This document shows, in pieces, positions 25,017-40,000 of a DNA stretch of 64,000 nucleotides. The translations under genes and the position numbers were made by a program. Positions within the stretch are counted from its first letter, which is position 1, and each line of letters opens with the position of its first letter. The notes below the pieces were generated by a model that saw nothing but the letters and a program-made list of their open reading frames with translations, made no database searches and was not told where the DNA came from. This DNA comes from Atrina japonica (Eukaryota > Mollusca > Bivalvia > Pterioida > Pinnidae): contig BROG01000464.1 of assembly GCA_030159075.1 (NCBI GenBank), forward strand, positions 186,001 through 250,000, written 5' to 3'.

Positions 25017-28000
25017 CAGGGTCTGAGGGACAATGCCCCCCCTGAAGCTGAGGAAAAATGCAAAATAATGCATAAAAAATTCACAATCTGAGACAAATAG
25101 AGCTAATCCTAAATATGCAATATTTTAATTAATTGAACACATACATACATTCCATATGATGTCATTTTTTTTTCAATTCTTCATCCAACAATTTAAAATA
25201 TTTTCCACTGTGGCAGAAAGATTTAACTCCTTTATATCTAGCAAAAGTGTAACAGCTAACCCATTTTCACTATTTACATGAATGCAAATTGGAAATAATT
25301 TCAAATCATCATAATCATTGCTTGCATCTGTAGAAAGACTAAATGGACTGTTTTTCATAAAGTTAACCAAAACAGAAAAGTCGTGATTAGAAAGACAACC
25401 CATTGAAGCTGTTGTTTTTGTCCCCCTGCTGCCATGTTTTTCTGCTATTTCTTAATTGGGAAGCATGTGTCTAAAAAGTTTACCAGCATGATCAGGAGCC
25501 GCTAATGCCATGTTGTGTTCAATTAAAAATTCAATGAATAGCACACTGCGTTATCAGATTGAGAAGGAAAAAAAATGTTTTATACTTGTGGAAGTCCGGG
25601 TGCTAGCAAGTTTTTTGTGTTTTCCGAAGAAACAATGTCTCTCAATGTTATTCGTTCCTGCATGGTCGATTCCGAAATCTGAGTTGCACACCGTGCAAAA
25701 AAGGTGGGATTCACTAACTTTTGATTTCGTTATTATCCCAGGAAAGTTTTGTGAGTATTCCTGCTTAAATTTCTGTAATACACGAGGCCATTTGGCTGCC
25801 TTACTATCTTTTTCCTCCATCACAAATTTAACATATTTGGATATTTCAAATGTGTAAATAATGTTTCATTTTCAGTTCCTTGAAAGACAGTGTACTTTGT
25901 TATATTCACAATAAAATTTTCCTATGCAAACTAAAAGAAACAAGCTAATTCGTAGAATTTATATCCCCCCTTTTGTAAAGGGGTAATCATATTGTAGGTA
26001 AACTCTTTTGAGGTTAGGTAGAAACATGTAATTTTCATGCTGTTGACACAAGATGTACTGCTTGGAAATTGAACAAAAACTAAAGCCTTATACACACGTT
26101 AAATTTGTTATTGAACATGTATTACAGAATAAAGTGAACTGGTTGAAATAAGCATTGACTAAATATTATATACCTGTAATGATGTTAAGCAGATCTGTGG
26201 TAAAATGACATTTTTCTTTAATCAAGGTGCCATGACTCCGCCAAATAACGTCCGCCAAAAGTGGTGATCGAACTTGGCCAAGCCAATTGCATGGAAAAGA
26301 AACGTGACAGACAGAGGGACAGAGGGACAGATGGACAGACGGACAAACCAAAATTAATATCCCCCATTTTGGCGAAAGTGGGGGACAAAAATAAGAAACA
26401 ATCTTGTATTAAACATTGTCTACAAAAACAGTGCCCAGTCTTTAAATTTTTACTGTCAGCTCTTACGTGATTGCCAAGGTGGAATTTCAAAATTCCCACA
26501 GTTTTGATACAACTGCAGTTTGATTGGCTAATGTTTAAAGTGCCGCAGAACATATTTTTGACATCAGCCAGCTGATTCTGTTGTAAACAATGGATGCATC
26601 AAACTGCTTTTCTAGTTACAATGAAGAACAGCTGACAAAAATTCTAAATGACCGTGACAGTAAAAACACAGCAAATGTTACAAAGGTTGCTGTGAAGATC
26701 CTAGGAGATTATTTAGCAAAAAGTGGTATATCTCTAGATGATTTATTAGTGTACAGCAACAAATGTTTGAACAATTTCTTGAGGAAATACTATGCTGAAC
26801 TAAAAAGTAATAATTTAAGCATGTTTCATATTTATAACATTTTATAGCAATTTTGTTGGTATCCTCGATCCTGACTATTGCCATCTGCTTCACGTTGGGC
26901 AACAAACAAAATTGCTGTTGCCCTCAGACCCAGTCAATAATTGTATACTATCAGACACACTCACACCTCTGGCCAAAGATAGTATCTAAAATTTTGCAAA
27001 ACTCTGAAAGTGCAACCTTAAAATCAACAGTAAGGTAAAAATGCTACACCTGGAATCTGTCAGAATCCAAAACAACAGAATTCACTGTATACCTGCACAT
27101 TTTTGTCCCTAGTTATTTGTATCATATGATGACAGAAAACATATTCACCCCATCTTAAATTCTTCCTAAATCACAATAGTTCCATGGATGGCCCGTATGT
27201 CTGTGCTTCAATTATTAAGCCTGAAAATTTCTCTTTCATTTTAAATTCCACATTTCATCTTAGAGCAAAAATTCAACAGGAGTGAAAATGTCAAGGTAAA
27301 CAGTATTTTCCACAGGTAGAACATGACTCCAGGTTTTATTGCAGCTCTGATATTTTTGATGCCAAAATCAAATCTGTCACTCCTGTTTTGATTCAATTTA
27401 GATTTGTTGTGTTTGTAAACATGTGTCAATTTACCTTGGTAGACCTATAAGTATCTACGTGATAAATACCTTGATGTAAATAAACAAAAACTTCTACAAC
27501 AGATCCAGGTTTGACAACTCCTGCACTTGGCCTTACTTTGTATTTTTCTGGAGATGTTGTTTTTACCTAGAAAACAATTTTGTAAAACAAAAATTATTTT
27601 CTAAAATATTAAACAAAAACAAATGTAATGAGATTTCAAGGACTTGTTTACCATACAATTCTCAATCTGGCTTTTAATATATTTGTTTATTTTAATTGTA
27701 CTTTACCCCAACACTCAATATTATTTTAGTTATAGAGTGACATTCAGTTTTTAATGCTAAAAGTAAAAGTGTGATTACAATATTTCAGCGAACTGATCAA
27801 CAGCCTACCACAAGTAAACTGGCAAACTTTAAATTTAGGTTCCAGTGTGGCTCAAACCACCAATGAATTTGAGAAACTTTGCTATCTAAAGTGCGATGTG
27901 CTATGCACTCAGCCATGGATGCCCAGTCTGATTTTAGAAGTAGTCAGAAAGTTTTGTAGTGGACACAGAACAATCAACTATCTTTAGAATTTGTGCTAAT

Positions 28001-31000
28001 GCAAATAATCATTAGTCATAATTGGAAAATGATACAGTCAGGATACAGTTATTTCATAGTTTCTCGAATATTAGTCTAAATATTGTACTAATGGATCAGG
28101 GAAGTTGCAAGAAAATTGTTACCCAAGTTTGTTAGGCCCAAGGTAAGAAGTACTTTCCTGATACCGTGGGATTATTTTGACTGTTCCCCTAACACCCATG
28201 GAATAACCGTTCTATATTTGTTTTTGACCGGTATTACCCCATAATGAAATAAATGTCGATAAATGTTTTACAAATACATGTACTACAAAAATAACACATG
28301 TATATATTACTCATTCAGGGACTTTTTACATGAAATAAGCAAATTTAAGAACTATGCAAAAATCAAAATACATATATGTTTATACAATAATCACTTATTT
28401 TACCTCTTTTCAAATTAACATAATTTCTATCTATCAAATGACCTTCCGTTTACAAATTTATATACATTTTTCAAGAGCAAGCACACACAATATTAAGATT
28501 TTTTGGGGGGTGGCAACCTAACATCGACTTGTACTTTACATTTCAATAGGAACCAGAAATTGGATGTATGGAATTAAGTAAAGACCTTATGAAGTTATCT
28601 TTTCTTTAGTTTTAATGTTTTACAAATTAAGTTACTTCACAGCCCAAATATCTATATATACAAGAAATATCAACAGCAAAATCTTTAATAAAACATGAAA
28701 ATAATCATATAAAAACAACATCTATAATACAAAAAAATTACCTTAAAAGCAATAGAATATGGAAGAGTATTTTTCAGAGATATTGCACCAAATGTTTCAA
28801 TTCCATTTTCATCTGTTGCAAATTCCAATTCTTCTGCTGGTCTGTAAAAGTCACATATGTTACATTAAATGTTGATTCAGTAATTTGAAACTTTTTTAAA
28901 ATATTATATTATACTGTTATTTTTTCTGTATTTCCAAATGAAGCAACCTATTTATATTGAGCATATAGAATAAGATTAATCTGAGTACATGTAGACTTGC
29001 ATAGCATCCCGTCTACTTACGTTATTGTCAGAAGTCGGCCAATGAATGCATTGTCATCCCCTTGATCTTTTTTGATTGGGGATCTATAAGATCCTGGTCT
29101 ATTTGATGATCCCTTCAAGAACAAACACAGGAAGTTAAATTATGTCTTTTTAAATCAGTGTTTATAGGAAAAAAATAATAATAAAGCATGCAGAAAAAGT
29201 ATTATTTTATTCATTTTTAGATCATGTAGAAGGAAAATTACCACAATTTCTTATTATAAGCAAGACATAAAATACTTCTATCCAATATCAGTATTTAAAG
29301 AAACATGATACAGTTGTATATTAGAAGAATAAATAACAAAAGAGATTCAAAATGAAAATACAAAAGAAAAAATATTAAAGAATAAACTCAAATGAAACAA
29401 GAGGCCCAAGGGGCCTTAAGTCGTTCACCTGACAAAATTGGCTAACATTACAGAAAACATAAAAAAAATGTGTAAAAGATAAAATGGCTAATAAACATGA
29501 AAAACAGTAGGCTCATTTGGCCTTAATAATCACCTGAGTGAACCTTAATAATCACCTGAGTGAAATGTATTTTACTGACAATAAACTGAAAGCAACCAAA
29601 AGCATTAAAAAATTCATTGAAAAGGAGAATTAACTTGCATATGAGTGGACTTGCTGACTTTTTTTATAGATCTATCAAGATAATGTAAAACATCAGTCAA
29701 AAGCATGTGAAATCCATTTAAAAGGGGAAATAACTTTCACAAGAATGACCCTGACTATTCCTGCACAATAATTTTTTTTTTTTTTTTTTTTTAAAGATGA
29801 AAAATCCACTTAAAAGGGGAAATAACTCCCATAAAGGTCAACCTGACAATTTAATTCCTATTGACTTTTTCGTAGATCTTTGCATACTGAACATTTTGCT
29901 TCTTTCTGTTTCTCTCTATCTATCATACTTTTCAAGATAATAGGACAAAACTGTCAAAAACATGAAAAATCCACAAAAAGGGGAAATAACTCCCCAAAAA
30001 GTCTTGCATTGACTTTTTTGTAGATCTTTGCATTCTGAACATTTTTGCTTCTTTCACTTATACTCTACCTATTATACTTTTCAAGATAATGTCAAAAAAA
30101 TCCAAAAACATGAAAAATTCACAAAAAAAGGGAAATAACGCACATTAGGGTCAACCTGACAATTTCCTACCCCAAAAAAAATTTGTAGATTTTTACAAGC
30201 TGCTCATTCAAAGGTAACGATTTTTTTCTCTATTATTAATAATTTTGGAGATACACATGTACATGTATTAAATCAAAAATATCTGCTAACTCATTCGCTC
30301 TATATTTAGCCATGGCAGACATGTTTGGTCCTAGCCCCTTTTCATCTGCACACTTTATGGGGGTTTACATAGTTATACTTCCTGTCAAATGGTTCTGGAG
30401 AAGTAGTCAAAAATGTTGAAAATTTTACAAAAAACTTATATTTTCCATTTACTTAGGTGCCTGTGACCTTGACCTTTGACCCCCATGACCTTGAAATTTT
30501 GTTAAAATGATCCTTAGATAATTCCTAACAACTTTTTCATTTATCTTTGTTTACAAAAAGTCGATCAGTTTTGAGTTATTAAACAATTTGTAATACAAAT
30601 GTACCCTGTGTTACTGAAGCGCCTTCTAGTGACTTAAGTGAAAATTTTAAAGTCATCTGATCATTGTTTCATGAGAAGATTTTTAAAGATGTACCAAGTT
30701 TTGGCCCTTTTTGGGGCCCCTATGGGTCCTTTCCTAGCCCTCTTTCATTCACAAACTTTATGCGGCTTCACATGGGGTTGCTATATGCCAAGTTTGGTTA
30801 AAATTGGCCAACTGGTTCTTGAGAAGATGTTTACATGCATAAGTTAACAGACAGTGGACGACAGACGACAGATGATGGACAATAAAAAAGAATATGTATT
30901 TATCACTTTTAAAATATGTTGATTATAACTACATTGGTTAAGAACAGTTATTCAGCATATCATTCAGCATTTTTCTGCATGTAAAAAACTCTAAGCATCT

Positions 31001-34000
31001 AAAATCTGAAAGCTCTTTCAACACAACACATCCACCTCCACCCAACCAACATCTTAATTGCAGATGAAAACTGTAAAATAATTTGTTTTTAAGTATTTAA
31101 TAAAAGAAAAATTATGAAGAAGAATCAAAGTTGATACGAGTTGATGGCAATCTTAAGTTTTAATGAGGTATAATACACTCAGTATACTGAATACTTTTTA
31201 ATCTGGTAAAATTAGTTACAAAAAAAGTAACTAAAAATCGGGTCAGACATTTGGCCTAACGTGAGTACTGATGGCTTATTTATTATGCAACAAACTACAT
31301 AGATCAGCGATATGATTATAAAATCTTGTGCTTATAAACATTGTTTCTCTATGCGACAGGGCAGTATTATACCCTTACGCTATACTTCCTATCAGTAGCC
31401 TTAAATCTCTAGGTCAATATGTGTACATGTAAAACATATTTTCCCAACTTCAAAGACTTCTGCGAGTTTCTTACCAGTTAAGATCACATGAATGAGGAAT
31501 GACGCAACTTCTATGTCCAATTTCAAAGACAGATTTTGCCAATACACAGTAAAGGAAACTTGACCAAAACTCATTTTCATATTAATCGTGCGCAAGAATT
31601 GTTAACAGTCCAGTCTATCGCGTTTAATGTCAATTCTATCACAAGAGTTTGATGGTAAAATATAATTGAAAAGGTAACATTCTAAAGCAAATTTATAATA
31701 GGACGCCGAACTGACCTTTAATAGCGTATATTTCAACAAGTCTTGTAGACCTATATTTTTCAGCGAATTGTTACTATATTTTCGTCATTTTAAAAAGCAA
31801 AAATATACGAAAAAAAGTGTGATTTAGATATTTCAATCTTGAAGTTGAGTTTATGTTGCTGAAATGCACATAAATGTGTAATTTTGCATCAATATAATGC
31901 CTTACTAACCCCATACTCCAAATGTGCTTTGACTTGTTCCCAATAAACAACTTAGCATAACATAACTGCGTTGATGTTCCATCAACTCGTAAAAAAGTAG
32001 AAGTTTTTGAAATTTAATGAAATAGCATTTTTAAAACTGGAATGATAAGGAATAAGATTTCCTACTGATTTAGGACTTGGACTGCCAGCAGAATTATTGA
32101 CATCATCAGCACTGAAACTTTTGTAAAGACCCTGATCTTGGTCTGCAAATGTTACCTGTGAAAAACAATAACAATTATATGATAACAGAAATTATAATGA
32201 CAATGATATTGTTAATTACAGGGATGATAATTATATCTTTTTTATATTCATTCTTTGTTTTGTAATATTCCAACAAGACTTTCCATGGATATTCTATATG
32301 GAGACATTTCTAGCTAATGGTATATTACAATAAATACTAAACATGCTAAAGGTTTATTTTTCTATCTGCTTGTTAAAGTGATATGAGCTGTTGTAGGTGA
32401 AAAATTTTACATGCCCATTTTATGTAATATTTTATCTCATATGTATCCCAAAGAGACCATCTGGTGGTTAGAATAACAAAGGCATGTGTATAATTGCAAC
32501 AATTCTTGCCAAACGTAACCCAGAATATCATTTTTTATTTGTCCGCCATTACTCCGAGCATTTCAAATTAACTTTCGGTAATTTTTACGAAGATTATTGA
32601 GTGTCCATTAAGGCCTATATTCTATTCTTATTACCCTTTGCATTTGTTTTTGTACATCATCATTTCTTACCAAAACTTTGTCCACGTGTAGGGTATATCG
32701 GGTGATCTCGACCCATTTTTAACTCATACCATTGCATTCTCAGCTTTATCATTCTTGACACATATGAACTATGTAACTTCACCGGACAAGGCAGCACGAT
32801 TGTAAATCATGAGGTATGCATAGTTTTCACAATCATACTGTTTTGATTTTGGTAATGTCAGCATTTATTTCTGGGTAGCATTAAAAATTAGGAAAATCCA
32901 TTTTTGTGACCTGATATTTTTATTTATATATTCATCCGATTTGCTTCATAAAAAAAGGTGATTTTAACATACGCCAATTGTGTCAAGGGCCTATATTGCT
33001 GATGGACCTAGATCCCCCTGACAAAATAACGAAGCACATTTGATAATGTGAGTTTATCTGAAAGGGTATTGCATACGGAAATAAAGCTAGATTTTTTTAA
33101 GGTACTGGAAAACGTAAATTCTAATAAAACAAATAACTTTGAAAAGAAGACCTTTTACGGTGTTTCACGTGTTTGATAATGTATTTGAACACACATTTTA
33201 TCATGTTCTTGTCTATATGTCATGGGACAAAAATCATCATTATGACAACTTATACTGCTTTAAAGTACAGTAAATCCTGCTATAGCGGCCACCTCTATAT
33301 AAGGATTATTTATAAAGGCCAGTTTTTTCAAGGCCCTTGACTGTGTACTTCAACTAAATTGAACCTGTATATAAGGGTCACCTGCACATAAAGGTCAATA
33401 TTTTCTGGTCCCTTGGGTGGCCCCTAAATACAGGTTTTACTGTAGTATTTTACCCAACACTCAACAAATTTTCAGTTATAATACTTATATGATGGCAGCC
33501 ATTCTTAATGGTGGTTTATAGGACATAGTTACAATAAGGGAAGAGGTAGCCAACATTCTACAAATACACTGGCAAACTTTCTCATGAAATCAGCTCAGGT
33601 TCCAGCAAAGATCTGAACCCATGCTGACTGAAGGTTATAGACTTACAAATACTGACCATATTCAGACTATGGCATGCACAAAGCCATCTTCATTGTGCCA
33701 CATCCATTGTTACATGTTCTTAGTCTGACCTTGGCATTATACGTTTGTTTCTATCTAAAGTGTATAAGTACAGTGAAACTTGTATATAAAGACTGTCTTA
33801 TGAACACCAAAAACCAGTCTTTACAAGGAAGTGGTCTTTATATAGAGGTTGATTTGTACACAAAAGGTACTATTGGGGACAGCAAAAAACAGTCTTTGTG
33901 ATCAGGTGGTCTTATACACAGGTGGTTGCTAAAGCAGGTTTTACTGTATAAGTTACCTTCACTTCTTACACCGTGTGCTTGTCATTGCCGTCACTAGCTT

Positions 34001-37000
34001 CTTACTCTGAGTGCTTTCCTAAAAGCAGTCACTGGCTGGTTGAAATACAATTTAAATATCACGTGGACAAAAAATCAAATCCAGAGCACCGTTCCTCCCC
34101 TTCCCCTACTGAACTTTTTCATCCTAAATAACATGACAAAGTCATCAATCCTCTTACCCTCTTCTTTGCTGCTGTTGATCTGGCTTCATCTTCTATTCTT
34201 TCTTCTGGTGGGACATATTTGTAACACCAAGTGTCCTGTAACACAAAGTAATAAAAAACAGTGAAAATTCTAATGCAATATCATACAGATTTCCTTACTG
34301 TGTGAGTTGTACTTGGTATATAGTTGAGCTTGATTACCAATAAAGATTATGAAATATATCAGATAATTGTCTTCAAAATGTTCATCAATATGAGACTCTT
34401 TATTTTTTGTAAGAAATCCTAGACATGGGAATAAACAATTCCTCCATATGCTATTTTTTTAAATTTAAACACGTTATGCAAGTGTGAAGATAATAAGAAA
34501 GTATATAATAAGGTCCCCACTGAAAGTTATACAAATGTGAAGATAATGAAAAGTATATAATGGGGTCCCCACTGAAAGCTGTTTGTTAATTCTACACTCA
34601 CATTATTTACAAACAAAGCAACATACAGAGGCGTTATGTAAGGCAACATTTTATTTACCTAAAAGCATGGTAAATTGACACTCTAACCGAGCATAAGTGG
34701 GTGGTCATGGGGCTTTAATGAATACATTATCAAAATAGGTATATGCTTAACATGCTTATGTCATAAATCAGCATTGACAACTTCACACATATCTAACTAA
34801 TATTATACATGTACAAGTAGTTTTAAATCATTAACTCATCAATTCCTAAATAACAATGGACTCTTCTGTAAATCAATGACTAAGACTAGTCCAAATGTGT
34901 CTTTAGGGGTGAATGAGTTAAACACACTTGCAGCAAACAAATCTATTTCTATGACCACTCACTACACATTTACTTATCACTATACAAGTAATTAATCATA
35001 AACAAAAGACCTTATTTCAAAGTTGTGAAATGTTGATTTTGGTTGTAACTTCTCACATCAGTATGACAACTTATTCCATAGAAATTTACATATGCAATAT
35101 GTACATGAAATGATCCCACTTGGGGCAGTCTCTAGCAAATAGCAAATCAGAATAACTAAGAGGCATATTTACAAAAAAATAATCACAGAATGATAATAAA
35201 ATTATTTGGGCAATTTATTAATTTGAAAAATTCCATTTATCACTGTAAACCTCACCGTGCCTCCCATGTGCTCTGGCAGCTGATCTTTGTTTATGTATTC
35301 CTGTATGTCGCCTTTTACTACAAATCTAATTTTCTTCACTGCTTCAGGACTCAGCCATGTTTTGATTACTTTCCAAGCAGCTGAAAGGTTTTAGAAACAT
35401 TTCAATAACATACATATCAATCAAAGCTAGTGATCACCTGCTTAACCTGAGACTAATTAAAATTGTTGAACATTTGTCAATATTTATGCCCCCGGCCTGA
35501 AAGGTCCGCCCGGGGCATCTACTGTTTGGATTGTCCGTCTGTCTGTTTGTTAGTTGTCTGTAATGCCGTCCTGCTTGTAATTCCATCCCACTTACATATA
35601 AAGTGCAGTATTTCAAGTTTGGATTCTGATGCAGTAACCAAATTTATATTGTAAGTTCATTTAAGTGTTGCTCACACTTCACTGACATTACATGCCCCTG
35701 GGGGTGGGGTGGGGTCAAAATGTAGGACATTGCTATATTTATTTGCCAGCATAGAAATTTGTTGGGACTGGGGGCATTTTTGTTTCACAAACACATCTCA
35801 TTTCAAACAGATCCCAACCACATATGTTTCACAACTATCAATGCTGGCTTTATATCAGAGGTCAAGTCATTGTGTTGATGCCTTTGTTACATAGCTATTT
35901 TAGTATTTATATAATCCCTGCATTAGGTATGCTGATTTCTTTCAAGTAATTTGGAAGAAAAATAAAAAGAAAAAAAAAGATTCCATAATTGGTGTATATG
36001 CATTTAAATCCTTGTTACACTCTACTGATAAACTGTTTTAGTAGTTTTCAATATAATTCCCAAATCAAAATGACAAAATACAAGGAGAATATATGACCAA
36101 AAAAAACAAGTTTCCCTAGACCTGTTACAAGTGTTGGGAATCGGATGGAATTTGATAATCAATTAATCGGAATAATTGGATGTGTTCTTCTGATTGGTTA
36201 TCGATTATAATCGGATTGTTGTTAATTTATTTATAAAATATTAAAGACAAAATGTTGTATCTGACATGGACTTTTGAGCCTAAAGTAAAAAACTTGACAC
36301 CATCCAGTCTAAATAAATAATTCACACCATCCAGTCTAAATGAATAATTCACATGTACACTAGAAGGGATTTATTTATCTTAGTATTTCAATAATGACTC
36401 CCTGTTACTGCCAACATTTAGAGGATTCAAATCCAAGTCTTTTCTCCACATTGTAAAATACAGTGGAATCTTGTTTTCTTGAAATTCACAGGACCGCCCC
36501 GTTTACTTCGAGATATCAAAAATTCGAGATAACCAAAATTTTCAATTCAAATATTTTCTGTTCTTATTGGACAATGAATAGAACTACACATGGTAGTGCT
36601 TAATTCAAATTGAATTTAAGCAATTATTAATTAAAATTTTACCTTGGCTCTTTAATGGTAGTTGATTGTCCTGTCTTTTGCAGGTAAAAAAGTACTTTTG
36701 TACAAAGATTTTTGCATACAAAACGTAAACCTTTACTTGCAGACGGTAATTTCCAGACAACAAGTGGCAATTCTATTATATTTCAATACTTTGGACCAGA
36801 AAAATACTTTGAGATAAGCAAATTTCGAGATAAAAACCTCGAGATACTTGGAATGAAATTAGTATAAATATATAGTAAAATAATCGGGATCAGACTTTGA
36901 CATAACCGGAACTTAGACTCATCTGATTTTGACATAACGAGATTCCACTGTAGTTTGATCATGGTATTGTTTATTTATTTGTATATTAAATGTGTCAGCT

Positions 37001-40000
37001 GTTCTTAAAATTCTATAACGACATACAGAAATGTTACAATATAGATTCTATAAATTTAATCAAAGTTCTTTTATTGCAAGTAGATTTTGAAGTTACATGA
37101 AAAGTTTATTAATTTTTTTTTTTTAATATATACATCTTTGTGTATAAATTGATATGCATGTCACTGAATTTATTCATCTGAAAAATTATACCTATTAATT
37201 CCTTTCTTTATTTTATCATACTTTCATTTAACTATATATTTACTTCAAATTCATATTTACCATTATTACAACACTACTTGTAAAACATAATATTATTTCC
37301 ATAATTCAAATACCAGTCTGGTCCAGTATGGTTTCGTTTGTTACACTACTTCCGAAAGTACGTTTCCAAGCCAAACAATGTGTTCTGTGTCAATTTAGAC
37401 TTAGAGGTAAAAGCCTTACATGTGTAATTATAGATAAAAAAAGAGTTTCAGTTTGTCATTTTTTATTCAAAAGCATTAATAGTTCCTTTTGAACCCATAA
37501 AATACCATAATGGTCAGACAAGCATGAAGTAAATCAACTTGACCCAGTCTTAGTTTATTTGAGGGTCAAAACGTAATTTTGGGAGCAATATATGAAAGAT
37601 TCTGCATCTTTTAAATCTCTCTATTGCCTTAATTATAAACACTACATTTCATACTTCATTTGCATTGGCTTTCACTCATTTGATTGGATCTGGAATATCA
37701 ATGATGCGGATAATGAGTGAACTAAACAAAAAGTACTAAGCAGAAATTCCAAAATCGATTAAAGCACTCTTGTAATCGATTGTCGCCAGAATTTTCAATT
37801 ATAATCAATCATCAGCACACTACTTACTACCTGCTACTGCAACTGTTAATGCATTTAAGATGTGGGAATTTAAACATAATAAATTGTTCAGAATTCATTT
37901 ACAAATCTGTAATTATAGATATTATCCAAGAGCTCATAATTAAGACTTTATAAGCCATGTAAGACATTCTGATTTTAAATAAAGTAGTTATTGCCATTTG
38001 AAACAATATTTGGCAATGATGGTCATCTTTGATAAAATTAAATACTAACACAAAATGAAATATTATTGTTAAAAAAATTACAAGTATTCAGGTGATTCTC
38101 GATTGCTTGAATGTTGAAACCTCGAAGTTCTTGAAACCTCGAAGTTTCATATGGGTCCCAATTTTGTTCCTTCTCAAATTAAGTAAATTAACTCTTGATC
38201 TCTCGAACGTCAAAATCTCAAAGTTCTTGAAACCTCACAGTCAATTTGAAGTAGGATTTGTATATCCCTTTATATTTCACTCTCGAAACCTCAATGTTTG
38301 AGTAATTATTGGTGAACTTATAAAAAGTCAATGCCGTAAGCCACAACGACATCAGGAAGGTGTTTTGATAACCGGGTAACAAGAAATTATTGACCTAACC
38401 TAGTTGTGATTGACAAGGTTGTTAATTAATTAAGATCAATCAAAACAGAAGAACTGTATAAAGATGCATCATAGACTACGATTTCCAGTACAAGTGTCAC
38501 AGCCAAGTGGTGCTTTAACTTTTGGATCAAGCAGTACTGTATGCTACTGCAACATCATTGGACTTATATGTCAATGGCCGTTTATATCCTAATCTGCTAC
38601 ATAATAAATATAATGTATTTACATGTTTCATACGTTTGAAAACTATATATGGGAATTATTTATGACAAAACTAATACAAATTATGAAAACATAATCCCAC
38701 CTTATTTTGTGTAGTAATAAGAACCTACATCGGTTGAAATGCTGAGTTCTGGAACTCTTGAAACCGTGAACTCTTGAAACCTCGAAGTTTTTTGGTGGTC
38801 CCGTGGATTTCGAGGTATCGAAAGTCAACTGTATATGTTATATTTGCTGTTCCCAAAAACTAATATCATGGAACATAAAATTATTATAACAACAAGAAAT
38901 ATCCTGAATAATTAATATTTGTTTAGATGAATCTTACCGTTGAAAAGCCAAGGCATCTCATAAATCAACATGTAACCTGTAATATAAATCAGGGAAATGA
39001 ACAATACAACATAGATATAGGTAAAGGAAATTACTAAGTGGTCTACAAGGAAGTAATTATACAGCAGTAGCACACAATCATTTATGGCTTACTTCCTGGT
39101 ATAACAATTATAAAATGTGAAGTACATGGATATCATCTGTGCTGTTACATGTGATAGGGGTATTTCCCGCAGCACATGGGATGCCGAAATCTGTACTACT
39201 TTCTGTTTTATCAGAACAACTACATGTATGTATGCCAGTTCTGATGTTCAATTTAGATGAGAAAACATACTAACTCCTCTGAATATTATATCAGCCTATC
39301 ATACACAGATACTGTCAGTAATTCAACAGAAAAATCCTGTCACACTTATAATCAGATACATACCAGAAAAAACTTTTATTTTAATTAGATACTATGTATT
39401 TTTATTTATCAGTACTTTATTAGTCATTCTTTTTTAATTTCAGTCATTGTTATAAATATGATAAACATAAAGCAAACTTCAAAGTACAGGTTTATGAGAA
39501 AAACCTTGATATAGGCTTAATATTTCCTGTGTTTAAATAGAAATAAATTGAATAATAAACTGCAACATCATAATTATAAAAAAAGGAATATTTTCAGAAT
39601 TATTGGTACTACAACAGAGTGAGATTATGATGTTTCAAGCCTGTCTCCATGGCCAAGTGATTAGACATTGCTTGTCAAATCACCAAGAGTCTAACCTCTA
39701 GCCGCAGGAATGGACTCTAGGTAAACCTAAGCTGATTATGTGGGGGTGGGGGGGGGGGGGGGGGGGGGGGGTGGGGGGGAGAGGCGGGGGGGGGGGGGGG
39801 GGGGTTGAGTACATTTTTACTAGGAACATTGTAACCAGGTTTTCTCTCCCACTCCCACTCCCACTCCCCCTCACCATTAAAAGCTGGCCGCCACAGAGCA
39901 ATTAAAAATTGTTGAGAGTGGTATTAAATAAAAATGATTGCAAGAGTAAAATGATAATACACATGATGAGATTACATAAATAAGTATGTATTTTTAAATC

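Noticed and set aside
25510..25857. Plus-strand open frame of 115 residues
   Set aside because: It is antisense to the recognisable hAT zinc-finger frame, which explains the open stretch.
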